Shown: positions 22,101 to 42,330 of the stretch, piece after piece | How positions within the stretch are numbered: the stretch's first letter is position 1 | Layout: the number at the start of each line of letters is the position of its first letter | Origin: Zygnema circumcarinatum | Taxonomy: Eukaryota > Streptophyta > Zygnematophyceae > Zygnematales > Zygnemataceae | Direction: 5' to 3' | DNA length: 64,000 bases | NCBI GenBank assembly: GCA_037447605.1 | Contig: CM074816.1 | Coordinates: 1,078,095 to 1,142,094 of the forward strand | Notes under the pieces: generated by a model | Database searches by the model: none | What the model was told of the DNA's origin: nothing | Seen by the model: only the letters and a program-made list of their open reading frames with translations | Position numbers and translations under genes: made by a program

Positions 22101-22551
22101 TACGTTCACAGCCTCTGTGGCAGCCCCTACCTCCAATGGCCCCTCTCTCTCTCCCATCTCTCTCTTCTCTAAACCAAGGGAGGAGTCTCGGGCATTCTCT
22201 ACTGATCGGCAAAGACTTTTCTGGAAAGAAAATGCGGGGCCGAATGTTGGGTCGTTTTGGAAGCTTGAGGAAGAAATTTCATTTGGTAATCGGACTACTT
22301 CAGGGTCTGCTGATTGATTTTGATTATGGAAAAGCTTTGAAGTGGGTGCAGCTTCAAAGGAGGAGATTTGCTTTGGACTGCTTAGGGCCTTAGAGAGGGA
22401 GGTAGACGATGCCGAAATGGGGCCGAGAGGGAGAGGGAGAGGGAGAGGGAGTGAGAGGGTGGGAGGGAAGCCAAGAATGGGAGGGTTCAAAGGGAGGCGG
22501 AGAGGTGTGAGAGCTCCTGCCAGCGCGTCAGACGTGACCAAAAGCTGCAAA

Positions 22552-22583
<32 letters not shown>

Positions 22584-24182
22584 CAAAATGAAGAGAGATT
22601 AGTATGGGTTTGAGGTATTTACTCATAGGTTTTAGGTTTCATTGAAGATATTTCCAGTTCAATTCTCCGATGCTCCCTTCCTGAGAATGAAAAATAACAT
22701 CACTGCATATGGCTGAATATGTCGCTTCACATAGTTACTGGAAAAAAGACTAACACATAGAAATCACGAGTAGATAGTTTTACTGTGACTTCTGTTAGAA
22801 AGTTAAATTTACTGACACTTTGCTTTTCAAAATTTTGTAGTAAATTAGTGTTTTTAACAAACTTTTATATGCCCTCAAAGGGATATCCCCCCACCTGCAC
22901 TTCCACGCCGGCAGCTTTTTGGCGGAGAGGACGGGTGAGCATTCCCACAAGCAGACCCCCCTCGTTCACTATGGGGGCCCCCTCCATTCCTGCACTAAAG
23001 GACACGTGTCAGAGTCAATGAAGGACCCTCCCCCCCCTCACTCTCCCTCGCTCTCTCCCCCTCCCCCGTCTCCCTCTCCCTCTCCCTCTCCCTCTCCCTC
23101 TCGTCTTCCTTCCTCCAACTCTCCTCCTGGCTCGACATCAACAGTTTGCAGAATAGAGATGAATGTAGGAGTTATGTTGTGCTTTCCAGCCAAGCAGTGG
23201 TAAAAGACAAGAAATGAATCCTCAGCATTCCAGATATTCCAAACCTAAAGCCCCAAATCTGGCAATACAATTTATGGGGGTTTAGGGTTTTGAGAGGTCC
23301 CACCCGGGAGGCAGCGCATGTCCGCCATCACCAGAGAGGGAGAGGAAGAATTCGGAGGCCAAAAGTTTCCCGCCACTCCCACACTTACACTGCAACCAGT
23401 TCTCTCCCACCCTCCCACTTACTACCTCTCGTTTTCCACTCCCTCACACTAACTATCTCTCGTTTCCACTCCCTCACACTAACTATCTCTCGTTTCCACT
23501 CCCTCCCACTAACTCTGTCTCGTTTCCACTCCCTCACACTAACTATCTCTCGTTTCCACTCCCTCCCACCTACTACCTCTCACTCTGGCAAACCAAACGG
23601 TCTTACCAAATTCAAGCTTTTTAGCAGCTACTGTCACATGGGAATCAGTTTGATCTCAACTTAAACCACTAGGACTGGCGCAGGTCCACGTAATTCTTCC
23701 TCTCCTTCCTCCCACTCCCACCCACTTACTATCTCCCGTCTCCCGTTTCCACTCGCTATCCCCATCTCTAAAACAAGAGCTAAATTTTTTTTGGAAAAAG
23801 GCCAGCGAGGAGAGATTGTACGTGAGGGGGGAGGGGAGAGAAAAAAAAAAGAAAGAAAGGAAGAAGGGAAAAAAAAAAAAAAAAAGGTATAGTGGCTAAA
23901 GGGCCCACCTGTTGAGGAAGTGGTGGGGAGAGAGAATGCCAAAGGGAGAGCCGACAGCAGCTAAAGTATCTCCTCTCATTAAGCCTGCTGACGTCATCAA
24001 GCCCCATGGTAACTGCCAAAAAATAAAAAACAACGCATACTGACAAAAATGTAAATTTTCTTCGTGGCATCAACTCCGTCATGCATTGATTAAAAAAAAC
24101 AGAAACGTTGGTGGTTTATGAAGGACCTACGGCGTAACACGAATTAGCTTTTACTTGAGCTTTTTCATAAACATATACATAG

Positions 24183-24247
<65 letters not shown>

Positions 24248-27200
24248 TTCTAGTACCTTTTCAGACCTTTCCTTCCTTAGTTTTTTCATGCTTTTCTTGT
24301 CTTCTTTCCTTGTTTTGAGGATTTTTTCTTTTTCCTACATTATTGAGGCTTTCCTTTTCGTCTCTTTTTGAGCCCAACAAGAGCACCTTGTGCAGGTCCT
24401 GCAGCTGCTCCTGCTGCTTGAGCGCTCGGCCAATCGCAGCGCTGCTGGGGAGGGAGGGGGCCGTACGGACCCTCAGAACTGCCACGTGGAGGGAGGGCAT
24501 TGGGCCGCCCTCTGAAGGAGAGGGGGGGCTGCTACTCGCTGGAAGAGGGGGGGGCTGCGCATGGCGGGAGGGCTGGGAGGGGGGGGAGAGAGAGAGGGAG
24601 AGAGGGAGGGAGAGAGAGAGAGAGAGGGGGCGAGGGAGAGGGAGAGAGAGAGAGGCGGCGAGGGAGAGGGAGAGAGAGGGAGGATTTAGAAGGGGGGGAA
24701 GACAGGGAAAAAAAAGAGAGGTGAAGAGAGAGAGGGAGGGGGAGAGAGGGAGGACGACAGAGAGGGGCGAGGAGAGGGAGAGAGAGAGGCGGCGAGGGAG
24801 AGGGAGAGAGAGGGAGGATTTAGAAGGGGGGGAAGACAGGGAAAAAAAAGAGAGGTGAAGAGAGAGAGGGAGGGGGAGAGAGGGAGGACGACAGAGAGGG
24901 GAGAGGAGCAGGCAGCAAACATGAAGGCAGGAAACGACAGCAGCAAGGACAAAGGAGTGGTGGGAAAGAAGGGAAGAGAGCGAGAGAGGGGGAGAGAGGG
25001 AGAGAGAGCAACCATTAGGGCAGGACATTTGAGTAACAGAGGCAAAACCACCTCATCACAACTGAACACGACATGACACATGGAGACACATGCAGCGAAT
25101 TCCTACATCTAGTGCTACCTTCTTCACCATTTCCACATGCCTCGAACTCATTCTAAAACTTGAGAGTGTGGAAGACATGCGAGTGCTGTTTACAGTAAAG
25201 CGAGAGAGGGTAATGGAGTCTCCAAATAGAGGTGCAGAGACGAGAGAGGGAGACATACAGGCTTGGATGCTCGAGCTATGGCTTCTGTGGGGAGGGAGGA
25301 AGCCCCTCCCTCTGAGGGAGAGAGATTCCACCCAAAGTCCCACCCCAAAGGACCGCTCCGACCTTGGGCCAAAAGGAGCCCCTCCAAGGCAGAGTTTGCC
25401 TCCGGAATATCCACCTATTATTGCATAGCAAAGGAAAGGAAAGGAAAGGGAAGACATAGCAAGGGGAAAGTGGGGTTGGGAGGCTTTTGGAGGGAGAGAG
25501 GGAGCGGGAGAGAGAGGAAGAGAAGTGATGCATGACATGTTTGCTTAAATGATGGGTATGTATGGCCATGGGAGAAGCTATCCGGATTTCAGATTTGGTC
25601 AAACCCTAGAGCGGCTCTAACCTTTTAAGGAGCAGAGCTAACATTATTTGCTGAAGGAAGGGTTAGTTTTGCCTTCAAAAATGGGTTTCCATCCTTCAAA
25701 AAAGTTCCTTATCACACTCACAAGGGCCAAAAGCTCCGCCGGGTGCCACAATGCAGTTAAGATATTCTCCCCATCTTCAGTGCCACTTCCCCCCTGGCAC
25801 ATAATATAATACAACACATTTCAATAAGAAATATATATATTACAAAATACATTCTTGCACATGACCATGGATAAAAAAAAATTATTATTTTATACACATA
25901 CAATGCATGTGCGATAAGGCATGCAGTGAAGAAACAAACAAGCTTGGAATATATAGCACAGGTCCATTCAGTTTATTACCTCTGCCAAGATGTGAATCGC
26001 AGCCCCGGGCAGCAGCTCTGGAGATGCCTGCCAATGTTCCATAATATATTTTCAGCATCAAAACTTCGCCAAACCCTAAAAACGGAAAACCAACACGAAA
26101 GCAGAGCTTGCCTGCATTCAAAGACCCATACGACTACAACAAGTGCTTACATCAGGCAGAGAAGTGATGAAGACTTTCCCCAAAAGTTGAATAGCTTCAA
26201 GAATTTCAGACCTTCTAGAGACGAGAATCTGGAAACTCACTCACCTCTACGCCTGCCTGATGGCCTCTTCCCTGCTTTAAAAAGGACTGCAGAGCACTCC
26301 CACATGTTACTATGACTGCAGAAGTGCTCTTTTCAAGGGTCCCTTCTACGTGGTTTTCTTCTAGAAACGAGTGGGAGGGAAGGAGAATGCCGGAAACAGA
26401 GAGAGTTGTGACTCCACAACTGCCCCCCCCCCATGCATCCGAAACATCGGAGTCAGCTCACATCATGCATGGCAAGTTAGTCACAACATGACTAACAATT
26501 GAACAAAGGATGGATATCATGATCGTAGGGGGAGGCCAGGAAAGAAAGGAGTGATGGAAAGTAGACCATAGTTAGAGACGTGCCGTCTGACAGTGCACTA
26601 GTGAGAGGGAGGCCCGAAGGGAGTGAGAGTGCAAAAGTGAACGAGAGAGGGGGGGGTTGAGAGCGCTGAGAGAGCATAGGGGCAGAAGAGAGGGGCAGAG
26701 AGAGACGGGTGCAGCGGGGTGCAAGAAGACGGAGAGAAGGCGGAAGCGAGTAGCGGAAAGGGGGGAAGAGAGCGCGAAGGAGAGAGAGGCAGAGAGAGCT
26801 GGGAGAGAAGTGTCAACAAGTGCCGGAGAGGGATGCAGAGAGGGGTGTAGAGAGCTCAAGAAAAGAGAGAGGGGAGAAAAGAGAGTGGGAGACAAGGCAG
26901 AACAATGAGTATCAGATAACATACTCAGAGTTATAGAAAGCGTGGCGTCTCAATTTCCGGCCTTTGGGGTCCTGCTCCGCCAGGGAATGATGCCATGAGT
27001 GAATGGAAATAAAAAGAGAAGGGGAGGGTCTAGAAAAAAGAAACCTCAGAAAACAAAATGTGTGATTTGACATTACTGCCGACACTGCGTGGTTATCAAT
27101 TTTCATATACGCAAATCCTTCCCTTGCATGTAAGCGGCTAATGGCAACTGCACTTCGCGACTTATGGAGGGACTGCCCTTCATTCTCTCTACATAAGTTT

Positions 27201-27479
27201 TAGAATCTTTTTCAGGTTTCTCGTTCTTCCTGAAGTATTTTATTAGACACGACAAAAAATGAAGGCAAAAAAAATGCTGCGTTTAATCTATTTCATGCTG
27301 CGATTCGTTTCCAGAAATCACCGTTTTCAGCAGGACAGTGAAAACTGTAAGAAAATGAAATTTTAATTCCCAGTGAGAAAACAGCTGCCGCGAAATTGCT
27401 TTCACTTCGTTTCATGTTCGTCCCTGCTGTAAACAGTGAAACTGACGGAGGCGCCACATAAGTATCAACACAGAACAAC

Positions 27480-27530
<51 letters not shown>

Positions 27531-27600
27531 GCACCGGCCCACGGATTCTGACCATGACCGCCATAGACCGCGCTACGGCGAGCGCAACAGAAGGCGCCAT
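19133..27600 (-). CDS. DEG15: Peroxisomal/glyoxysomal trypsin-like protease DEG15
   Basis: Peroxisomal processing protease that cleaves PTS2 presequences from imported proteins. Exons (minus): 27600-27535, 26971-26925, [one unresolved], 26360-26245, 26027-25980, 25793-25722, 25414-25259, 24554-24387, 24012-23909, 23389-23304, 22989-22895, 22544-21488, 21040-20866, 20389-20295, 19560-19133. Phases agree at all junctions but the unresolved one. Conserved blocks include [66 protein letters not shown] and GHGLFGPR. The catalytic triad is intact: His in LTNAHL (codon 22005-22007), Asp in GPLDVAIL (21612-21614), Ser in GGSGGAVV (20916-20918). The protein ends in Ser-Arg-Leu, a PTS1 signal. Simple repeats in exons encode (LP)n and (SLP)n tracts. 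The missing exon lies between 26925 and 26361. Confidence 0.93.
20692..20718. other. Assembly gap (10 N) followed by poly-C
   Basis: Ns at 20692-20701 are followed by a run of C, inside a DEG15 intron (between 20866 and 20389). Confidence 0.95.
21170..21310. repeat. Degenerate telomere-like TTTAGGG repeats
   Basis: Repeated TTTAGGGTTCA and AGGGTTTAGGG variants lie in a DEG15 intron. They are too degenerate for a real telomere and resemble arrays at 40.4-41.0, 41.8 and 43.6 kb. Confidence 0.6.
24187..24243. repeat. (AT)n microsatellite
   Basis: About 57 nt of uninterrupted TA dinucleotides in a DEG15 intron. Confidence 0.95.
24653..24900. repeat. Tandem duplication, period 134 bp, purine-rich
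   Basis: The landmark AGGATTTAGAAGG recurs at 24681 and 24815, with near-identical flanks (GGCGGCGAGGGAGAGG before it, GACAGGGAAAAAAAAGAG after it). Two copies lie in the DEG15 intron between exons at 25259 and 24554. Confidence 0.75.
27484..27527. repeat. (GA)n microsatellite in DEG15 intron 1
   Basis: 22 GA units begin a few bases after the first DEG15 splice donor (27534-27533). On the sense strand this is (TC)n. Confidence 0.9.
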
Positions 27601-29400
27601 GGAACGCCCCCGACCTTGGCATAGGCCTGCAAGACGCCGAGCTGAGTAGGGTTTCAGAGCCTCCCTCCCCCCTCCCTCCCTCCCAGGGGGGCTCCGCTCC
27701 TTGCAGCGCGCGCCTTGGGTCTCACCACCTGCGGGGAGGGAGAGGGGGAGGGGGAGGGGGAGGCGGAGGTTGCCAACTGGCGGGGGGGCAGGCAACCTCT
27801 CCAAGGGGCCGTTCCTCGATGCCTCACTATGGGCGAGAAGCCACCAATGAGGGATAGTCACGTGGAAAGTTTGGTACACGTGGCAGTTTTCGATTGGGAG
27901 GAGATCCTCCAATCTTAGACCGTACGGCCATGTATGGGCCGAGGCATGGAGGCATGGCGACATGGTCCAAAATGTCCAATGACTTCCATGAAGACGTGGG
28001 CAGAGGCATGTGAAGGGCAGGTTGTAGCTGACATTGCATGGGTTGTTGTTTGGGCCATTGGGAATGAAAGGGTTGGGATCGTGCAGTGACATGGCGGTCG
28101 TGGCATGGCGGATGCCATCATGGCTCCATCATCTTCGATGATGACTAAGACTTGAGGAAATTCCTAGCCATACTGATAACTTACTAAGAAATGACTAATC
28201 ACACGGTACTAGAAGTTGGCTTAGTTTGAAATGACAGTTCACGCTCAATCGCATGTGTTGGTGGCCACGTTGAGACACGTCTGCTCACATTCATCTTTAT
28301 ATGTTTAAGTTTGTTATTTCTTAGTTGATAACTACATTGGTTGATGATGTTGACAAAGGAATATCTTAGTTAATGACTACCCCTTGTTCTTATTTAGCCA
28401 GTACTTCTAGTGAGGAGTGCTTTAGTTAGTCATTGATAGAATGACTAATCTTGTAAAGTTGCCACCAATCAACATGCCCACGCAATTTATCATGAAGTGA
28501 CATGGGCCACATGGGCTATCATGGGTCATCATTGGTCATCAAGTCATCATGCATGGGCATGACAGGAAAGGGACAAGCTTCAAGGATCAACGCACGGACT
28601 GCGTCCATAGTTCAACGCCTCATCCGGATCCACTTCAGTCTCGACCAATCAGAGGCCAGCCTCAACTTCCGCAGCCATCACATCAACGAACAGTTTCAAG
28701 GACAGTTCAGCTCCTAGCACAAACGTCCTCAGCCAATGGCTGCACGTTTACACATGTGCGAACGAGTCGTCACAGTTCCAGTTCGAAACCAAGCTCCCGT
28801 GTGACATATGACGGGACCGTCCCGTTGATTTCGTACAGAAAAACGCGACTCCCAACAGCGTCCAGTTCTCCTGCCCGTTAGAGCGGCACTGCCCGAACTC
28901 GAAATGTCAACCGTCAGATGCGATTCACGCGAAATATCTGCCGTCCATCGGACTTTTTTGTTTCATTTCTGCCCGTCTCCAGTCGCTGCCCGACTGGTCG
29001 CATTCCACACGTGCGGGGACAGTCCCCGCACGCGCGAGGTAAGGGCCGCTCCTGACCACTGTCCTTCCTGGCACTTGCTCTCACTCTTCCTTGTTCCCTC
29101 CCTCCGCATCTCTCGCCCCTCCCTCTCCTCCCGCTCTGTCTCTCTCCCCCTCCCTCTCCCTCTTCCTCTCCCTCTCCCTCTCCCTCCCCCCCTCCCTCCC
29201 CCTCTCTCTCGCTTCCTTTCCCTCTAGCACTCCCCCTCCCTCTCCCTCTCCGTCTCCCTCCCCTCAGGACGCGAGAACAACGCCACGTCAGATCTAGCCC
29301 TCACAGGGATGCGCGCGCTCTCAACACCGCCGGATTGCTCTGACTGCATCGCTTCGCTGCGGCGAGGTTTGAACCCGCGACATCTCTGAGCGCGCTCCCT
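27601..29400. promoter_or_regulatory. Intergenic region between divergent DEG15 and PATROL1-like genes
   Basis: 1.8 kb separates the two start codons. CACGTGG motifs occur near 27860 and 27879, CCAATCAG/CCAATGG near 28645 and 28733, and a long pyrimidine tract (29085-29255) precedes the PATROL1-like ATG. The AT-richer part (28140-28500) contains many TTAGT/ACTAA strings but no clear element ends. No gene was seen. Confidence 0.4.
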
Positions 29401-36927
<7,527 letters not shown>

Positions 36928-37019
36928 GTACGCCGATGACGCCGGGAGGAAAGTTGGCGAGAGAGATGTGTGTGTGTGAGAGAGGGAAAGAGGGGGAGCG
37001 ACCGAGCGAGAGAGAGAGT

Positions 37020-37054
<35 letters not shown>

Positions 37055-38437
37055 TGAGAGAAAGAGGGATTTAGGGGAGTTAGGGTTTGGATCGTCCTTT
37101 TTGAAGGGTTTAGGATGTTAAGGTTGCGTTGTACAGCAGGAAGGAGTAGCATGTGGCTCGGTTCCTTCAGTCGGCTTGTGTTTAAGGGATTGTCCGAAGT
37201 CAGGGTTAGAGTGTTCTATGTATAAATGAGTCGAATTCGAATGGAACGGTGGAACGTAACCTGATGTTGGAGGGGAATAAGAAGCGATGGGTAGGTCGGA
37301 AGGGAGACACAAGGTCCAGTTGCTTTACCAAAGATAACTTTTTTGGGGATTTTTATTGTTTCCGTTTTTTGGGGGGTTATGCTTGAGTTGTGAAAGAATT
37401 GACAGACCCGCCGAGTCTCCTTTGTACCTCGGAGGAATAATAGAGCTTTCGTAATGGAGAGCTTTATAAGGATAGCCTTACAAAAAACTTGTGCCACGTT
37501 TTTTCTCATTCTTGTTTTTGTTTGTTCGAGTTTTGCTGTGGAAATCAGCTTTCATTCAGAGCAATATCTTGCAATTCAGGGTTTTAGGGCTTTAGAGCGA
37601 GTGTTGGTTTGTGCTCTTTCTAAATGCTACGTCACTTTACTGCGCTGCACTTTGTATGACATAAGTACAGCGTCGAGCTCCAACTTTCAGCCTGTGGAGG
37701 AATGCCACATGTCATTTCCAGCCACAATGTGAAGGACATGTGACAGGACTCATGTACGTGGCCATGGCACTCACATGGCATAGCATGGGCTTGGAATTAG
37801 AAATGAAAGCGAACGGAGGATCAGAACTTCCCCTAAAGGGAGAATGAGTGAGAGAGGGAAGAGGTGGGGAATGGGAAGTGGGAAGAGGGGGGGATGGGGG
37901 ATGGGGGGGAGCGAGGTGAGGACGCGACGAGAAAGGGGAAGGGGGGTGGGGGATGGGGGAAGGGGAGGGGGAGGGAGGCAAGGAAGTGGACGGAAGGGGG
38001 GAGGAGGGACGAGGGAACGTGGGGAGGAGGAAAGGGAAGGGGAGGGGGAGGGGGAGGGGGAGGGGGAGGGGAAGGGGAAGCAAATGGAGCACTTCCGTCA
38101 GCTGAAAAAAATTGTGCCACAAAAGTGGCTCTGCTTATTATAGCTGTAGAAGGTTTAACTTCACAAGGATAAAGACGCTTAATCATAAACTATGCACAAA
38201 GTAACCTATCTCTTACCCGAATCCCAAACGTAGTCCCAAGACATCGCTGAGCAGTGTAAGGTAGAGTGCAAAATTTGCGGAGGCTTGGCCTTCTATACAC
38301 TTTTCCAAACCTAACCTCTCTAAGAAAAACACTCAACCCATACACGCGCTTCTCTCCTCCCCCCCCCCCCCTTTCCTCCCCTCTTTCCTCTATCTCTCCT
38401 CCCTCCCCCATACCCACCCTCCCCTTGCGGCACTACC
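36928..38437. other. Convergent 3' region with G-rich tracts
   Basis: It lies between the ends of the PATROL1-like gene and the SLC35F-like gene. It contains a GA tract (36960-37060) and a G-rich block (37855-38085) with six runs of four or five G near 38037-38080. A plus-strand frame at 37454-37732 starts with a hydrophobic stretch but has no other support. Confidence 0.45.
38036..38082 (+). repeat. (GGGGGA)n tract with G-quadruplex potential
   Basis: Consecutive GGGGGA units supply more than four G-runs with single-nt loops. Confidence 0.7.
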
Positions 38438-41400
38438 TCACATATGTGACGTCACCTTAGAGGTCTCCTCCTGCTTCCGACGCTTCTCCAGCTTGTGAAG
38501 AGTCTCCTCCACACCCCAAAAGGTGATGGTTGAGTTTATGCCCAAAAACCCAGAAACGATCAATAGTGTTCCCACTATGTGAAGCAGGTCTGGCCACGTG
38601 CTGGTCGTTATCCCGTCCACAATAATGGCTATTGGAGTCTGAATCTGCAGTCCGGTAGTGGCGGCAGTGGGAGTGGTGAGGAGGACGGCTCGAGCCCAAA
38701 GGTAGTCGCTCAGGACGTTGTCCAACAAGCCTGCATGGAACAGGGGCAGACCGTTCCGTTTCCGTTAGGGAATGATATGATTTTGGGTATCTTAATTGGG
38801 AGTTTCCTTTCTTTCTGCTCTGCAAAATTCGGCAGGATGAGAAGATTAACGAGAGATTCTAAGATTTGCGGCCTCTCAAAGAAATGGATCCTGCTTTCCT
38901 TTCTTTGCGCTCAACGCACAACACTGGGAAGGATCGGGCACTTTTGATTTTCACTTTTCAACAAGATATGAATCCTGACAGCCCCCAAAAACCTCACACC
39001 CTAACAACCCTATTTAACCCTTACAACACAACAAGACACCAACAATAACAGAAACACTGAACAATCCCATCTAACACTAAAAAACCGTCCAACTCCAAAA
39101 ACGACATCGAACCCCAAGAAACCATCTAACGCTGAGAATCCATTTAACTCTAAAATCTCAACGAAACCCAAACAAACCCACCTAACCCCAAAAACCCATC
39201 TAACCCTAAAGCCCTTTAAACCCTAAACCTCAGCTCTCACCTTTCCCCACCACCAGCTGCCACTCTCGCGTTGTGGGCCACCGAAAAGTCTCGAGCTTTG
39301 ATAAGTGCACTGCGGCTCCCACGGGGAAGAAAAGGAGGAGGTTGAAGAGACCTATGTACCCAAAGAGGAGGGCAGTGCTGAACCCTAATCCGTCTCTCTC
39401 CTCTCTACTCTCTTCCAAGCTTTCACCTCCCTCCCAATCCACCTCATCCTCGATAATATCCTCTTCAATACTGAAAGTTGGTCTCCGCAAAGGTCCACTT
39501 AATCCGGCTAAGTCATGCTTTGTGGGAGCCATTTCTTCTTCTCCTCCCTCAGCGGGAGTAAGACCTCTGATGAGAGAAGTGTAGACTGCATAGAGAAAGG
39601 CAGAAAAGAGGCAGAGGAAGTCTCCAAAGAGTGTTCCCTGTCCATCTCCGCTTGGGTTGTTTCTGTAGTCAGCGATGGCGATCACAACGGTGCCCGTTAA
39701 ACTGAACAGAACGGAGGCCAGTTTCACATATGTAAAGCGCTCCCCGAGAAAGTACATAGAGAGGAAGAATGTGAAGAGGCTCGAGGAGCTGCTCAGAATG
39801 GTGTTGGACTGGGCAGAGGAAACCCTAAAAGTTTGTTAGATGGAGGTTTGGAGGGGAAGAGGAAAGGAAGCAAGACAGAGAGGTCAAGGTTCTGCTTTAG
39901 GGTCAGGATTTAGGAAGTTTTGGTTGAGGGCTTGCAGGGTTTCTGGGTTCAAATCGATGGGGAATTTATTCACTGTTGAAGGCGACAAAAAGGGACATAA
40001 GAAGGAGGCTGCTCTGTACTTTATGTTCTCTTTTCTTTTCTCTCGTAATTATTTTTATTTTTCCTTCCTAAATGAAGGTGAATCGGAATAGGATTGTCCT
40101 TAAGTCGAAATTCGTCAAGCAAAACCTTATCGGGAACGATCTTCATTGCTTTTGGAGTGCGTTTAACATTTCAACTATTTTGAAGGTTGGTGAGATAGAG
40201 AGAGAGGAGAGAGAGAGAGGGAGAGAAGGCCTAAACACCTCAAAACTTTCAACTTCTATACGGCTTCTAAGAAACAGAGAAAAAAAAGCAAAACATTGTG
40301 GCCTTAGGGTTTGGGTTTCAGACTTTTGAGATTGAGGAGTTTCAGAAGCGTACGGTTTACCATTCAGGGTTTAGGGCTTAGTTGGATTTAGAAGTAAAAG
40401 ATTAGTATTAAGAATTTATGGCATAGGGTTTCGGATTAGGGTTTAGGGTTCAGGGCTTAGCGTTCATGGTCTACATACAGTTCATGGCTGAAAATCCAAG
40501 TTTAGGGTTTTATGGTTTAGGGTTTAGAATTCACGATATAGGATTTAGGACGTAGGATTTAGACTTCAGGATATATTAGCATTTCAGATTCAAGGTTCAG
40601 GATTCAGGATTTCAAGATCAGGGTTTAGGATCTACCAGCATAGGATTGAGTTTTCGTATTAGGGTTTAGGATTCAAGCTTCAGGTCTTAGCGTCCAAGGT
40701 TTAAGGTTAGGCATACATGGTATGGGGTTTAGGGTTTAAACATTTTAGGGTTTAGGGTTTAAGTTTAGGATTCCGGGTTTACGGTTTAATTTGAGGCTTT
40801 AGAAGTCAGGATTTAGAATTAAAGGTCTAGGGTTAAGGGTTTAGGGTTTAAGATCTATGGTTTAGGGTGAAGGGTTTAAGGTCCAGGGTTGAGGGTTGAG
40901 GTTAAGGGTTTTGGGTTTAGGGTTTAAGGTCTAGGGTTCAGGGTTCAGGGTCTAGTATTTAGGGTTTAAGATCAAGGCTTTAGGGTTGCGGGTTGAGGGG
41001 CGCGGGCCACACGCTGACGGAGGTGTAGTTGAGGGAGAGGTTGAAGGTGAGCTGCGCCGAAAACCAGAAGGGACAGATCGCGAGGGCCACGGCCGCCGTG
41101 CGCCGCCGCGTCCACCCGCCCACCCCCGCCCCCGCCCCCGCGCCTTCCTGGAACCTTCCTCCTCCTCCTCCTCCTTCTCCGCCCGCCCGGGCCGCCCCTC
41201 CCTTCCGCAGCAGCGTGGAGTCTTCCGACGATGACGTGGATGACGTCGTCAGCCAACCGCTGAGGGAGGGAGAGCGCGTCGCCAGCTGCTTCATGGCGCT
41301 CAGAAACGAGTCGTTCCGGGGCATGCCGCTGCGGGCCGGGCTCGGGGTCAACGAAGTCAACGTAGTCGCCGAAGTCGACGAAGTCGCCAAAGTCAACGAA

Positions 41401-41711
41401 GTCGGCGACTGCGACCAGGACGACTCGGAAGACTCCACCCCCTGGTCCGGAAACAACGGCGCGCCCTCCTCCTTCTCCTCCTTCTCCTCCTCCTCCTCCT
41501 TCCTCGGCTGCAACGCGGCGGCGAGGAGGCGGGCGCCCTCGGCCAGCGGCAGATAGAGCACAAAGAGGCCGTTGCAGATATACGTGAGCACGAACGGCGC
41601 GAGGCCGCCGCCCTCCACCGCCTGCACCGCGTAGCTCGCCGCGACCCAGATCACCGCCACCGCCACCACCAGGGCCGCGCCCTGAACCCACGCCCGCCGC
41701 CCGCGCTCCAT
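38438..41711 (-). CDS. SLC35F-type drug/metabolite transporter (EamA family)
   Basis: Multi-pass membrane transporter of the plant SLC35F5-like group; substrate unknown. Three exons join in phase: 41711-41013, 39808-39241 and 38730-38438, giving 519 residues. Conserved blocks: ICPFWFSAQLTFNLSLNYTSVS joined to SNTILSSSSSLFTFF, then GERFTYVKLASVL, GTLFGDFLCLFSAFLYAVYTSLI and LLDNVLSDYLWARAVLLTT. The first exon starts with a hydrophobic segment (VQGAALVVAVAVIWVAAS) and then has a long loop with an acidic Glu/Lys run and a Ser/Thr repeat. A second insertion rich in Asp/Glu (IEEDIIEDEVDWEGGE) lies in exon 2. These loops make it longer than typical relatives. Intron 1 contains a long array of degenerate telomere-like repeats. 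Confidence 0.9.
40420..40985. repeat. Degenerate telomere-like array in SLC35F-like intron 1
   Basis: About 560 bp of TTTAGGGTTTAGG, AGGGTTCAGGG and related variants run up to the splice donor of exon 1 on the minus strand. Confidence 0.75.
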
Positions 41712-42330
41712 GCTGCCGGGGGGGGCGGAAGGGCAGGGCAGGGCAGAGCGCAGGGAGAGGGGTTAGGGTTTAGGGTTTAAGGTTCAGGGTGCAGGGTGCA
41801 GGGTTTAGGGTTTATGGTGCAGGGTTTAGGGTTTATGGTGCAGGGTTTTGAAGGCTGAGGACGCTTCAGAAGCCAGAAGGGAGGTGGTTTCTTCAGACTA
41901 GCTTGGCTGACGTGGTTCAACTTTGCTGATGGCAGCTCGCAAGTTCAGCCGGTCTATGAAATTCGGATCACTCCGTAAAAGTCCGCGAATAGCACCAGTT
42001 ACGCGTTGACACGTGGCAACATTGACCACGTGGCACCACCACAGGCGACAAACACGGTCGTCACGTGGCAGCGCTTCGAGCGACTAGAGCCAATGGACCT
42101 GCCGGTCACGTGTCACTGTCATATTGGTCCTAGCGAGTCAAATTCTCCGCTGTGTACCAACGTGCAATGATTACTGTTGACTGTTGACTAGATTTCGTAC
42201 CGTACAGTTGTAACTGTACGGCTCGCCACAGAGGGGAAGGCCGAAGGCGCCAGCCGCGCCAGGGCTCCCTCTGGAAACCACGAGCGGTCCATCGCTGTCC
42301 CCAGCGGAGGGAGGGAGGGCCGGAGGCGCC
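41712..42330. promoter_or_regulatory. 619-bp divergent promoter between SLC35F-like and PebA-like genes
   Basis: The two start codons are only 619 bp apart. The interval has four perfect CACGTG boxes at 42010, 42027, 42062 and 42107, all in ACGTGGC/ACGTGTC context, with a CCAAT at about 42090. A 22-bp palindrome built on CCGTAC lies at 42200-42221, and telomere-like TTTAGGG repeats at 41762-41850. It may serve both genes, but the G-boxes lie nearer the bilin reductase. Confidence 0.6.
42200..42221. promoter_or_regulatory. 22-bp palindrome with CCGTAC ends
   Basis: The arms CCGTACAGTT and AACTGTACGG are perfect inverted repeats separated by GT, 110 bp before the PebA-like ATG. GTAC cores, especially CCGTAC, are the known target of SBP-box factors; binding here is inference. 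Confidence 0.4.

Noticed and set aside
26492-26630. Candidate missing exon of DEG15 ([14 protein letters not shown] after the HAFYNSE block)
   Set aside because: The acceptor phase fits exon 2, but I found no donor that leads in phase to the next exon without a stop, so it was not added to the model.
37454-37732. 92-residue frame with a hydrophobic, signal-peptide-like start
   Set aside because: No homology recognised, no nearby promoter signal, and it lies in a 3' flank between convergent genes.
40420-40985. True telomere or chromosome end
   Set aside because: The TTTAGGG units are degenerate and internal to a gene with conserved exons on both sides.
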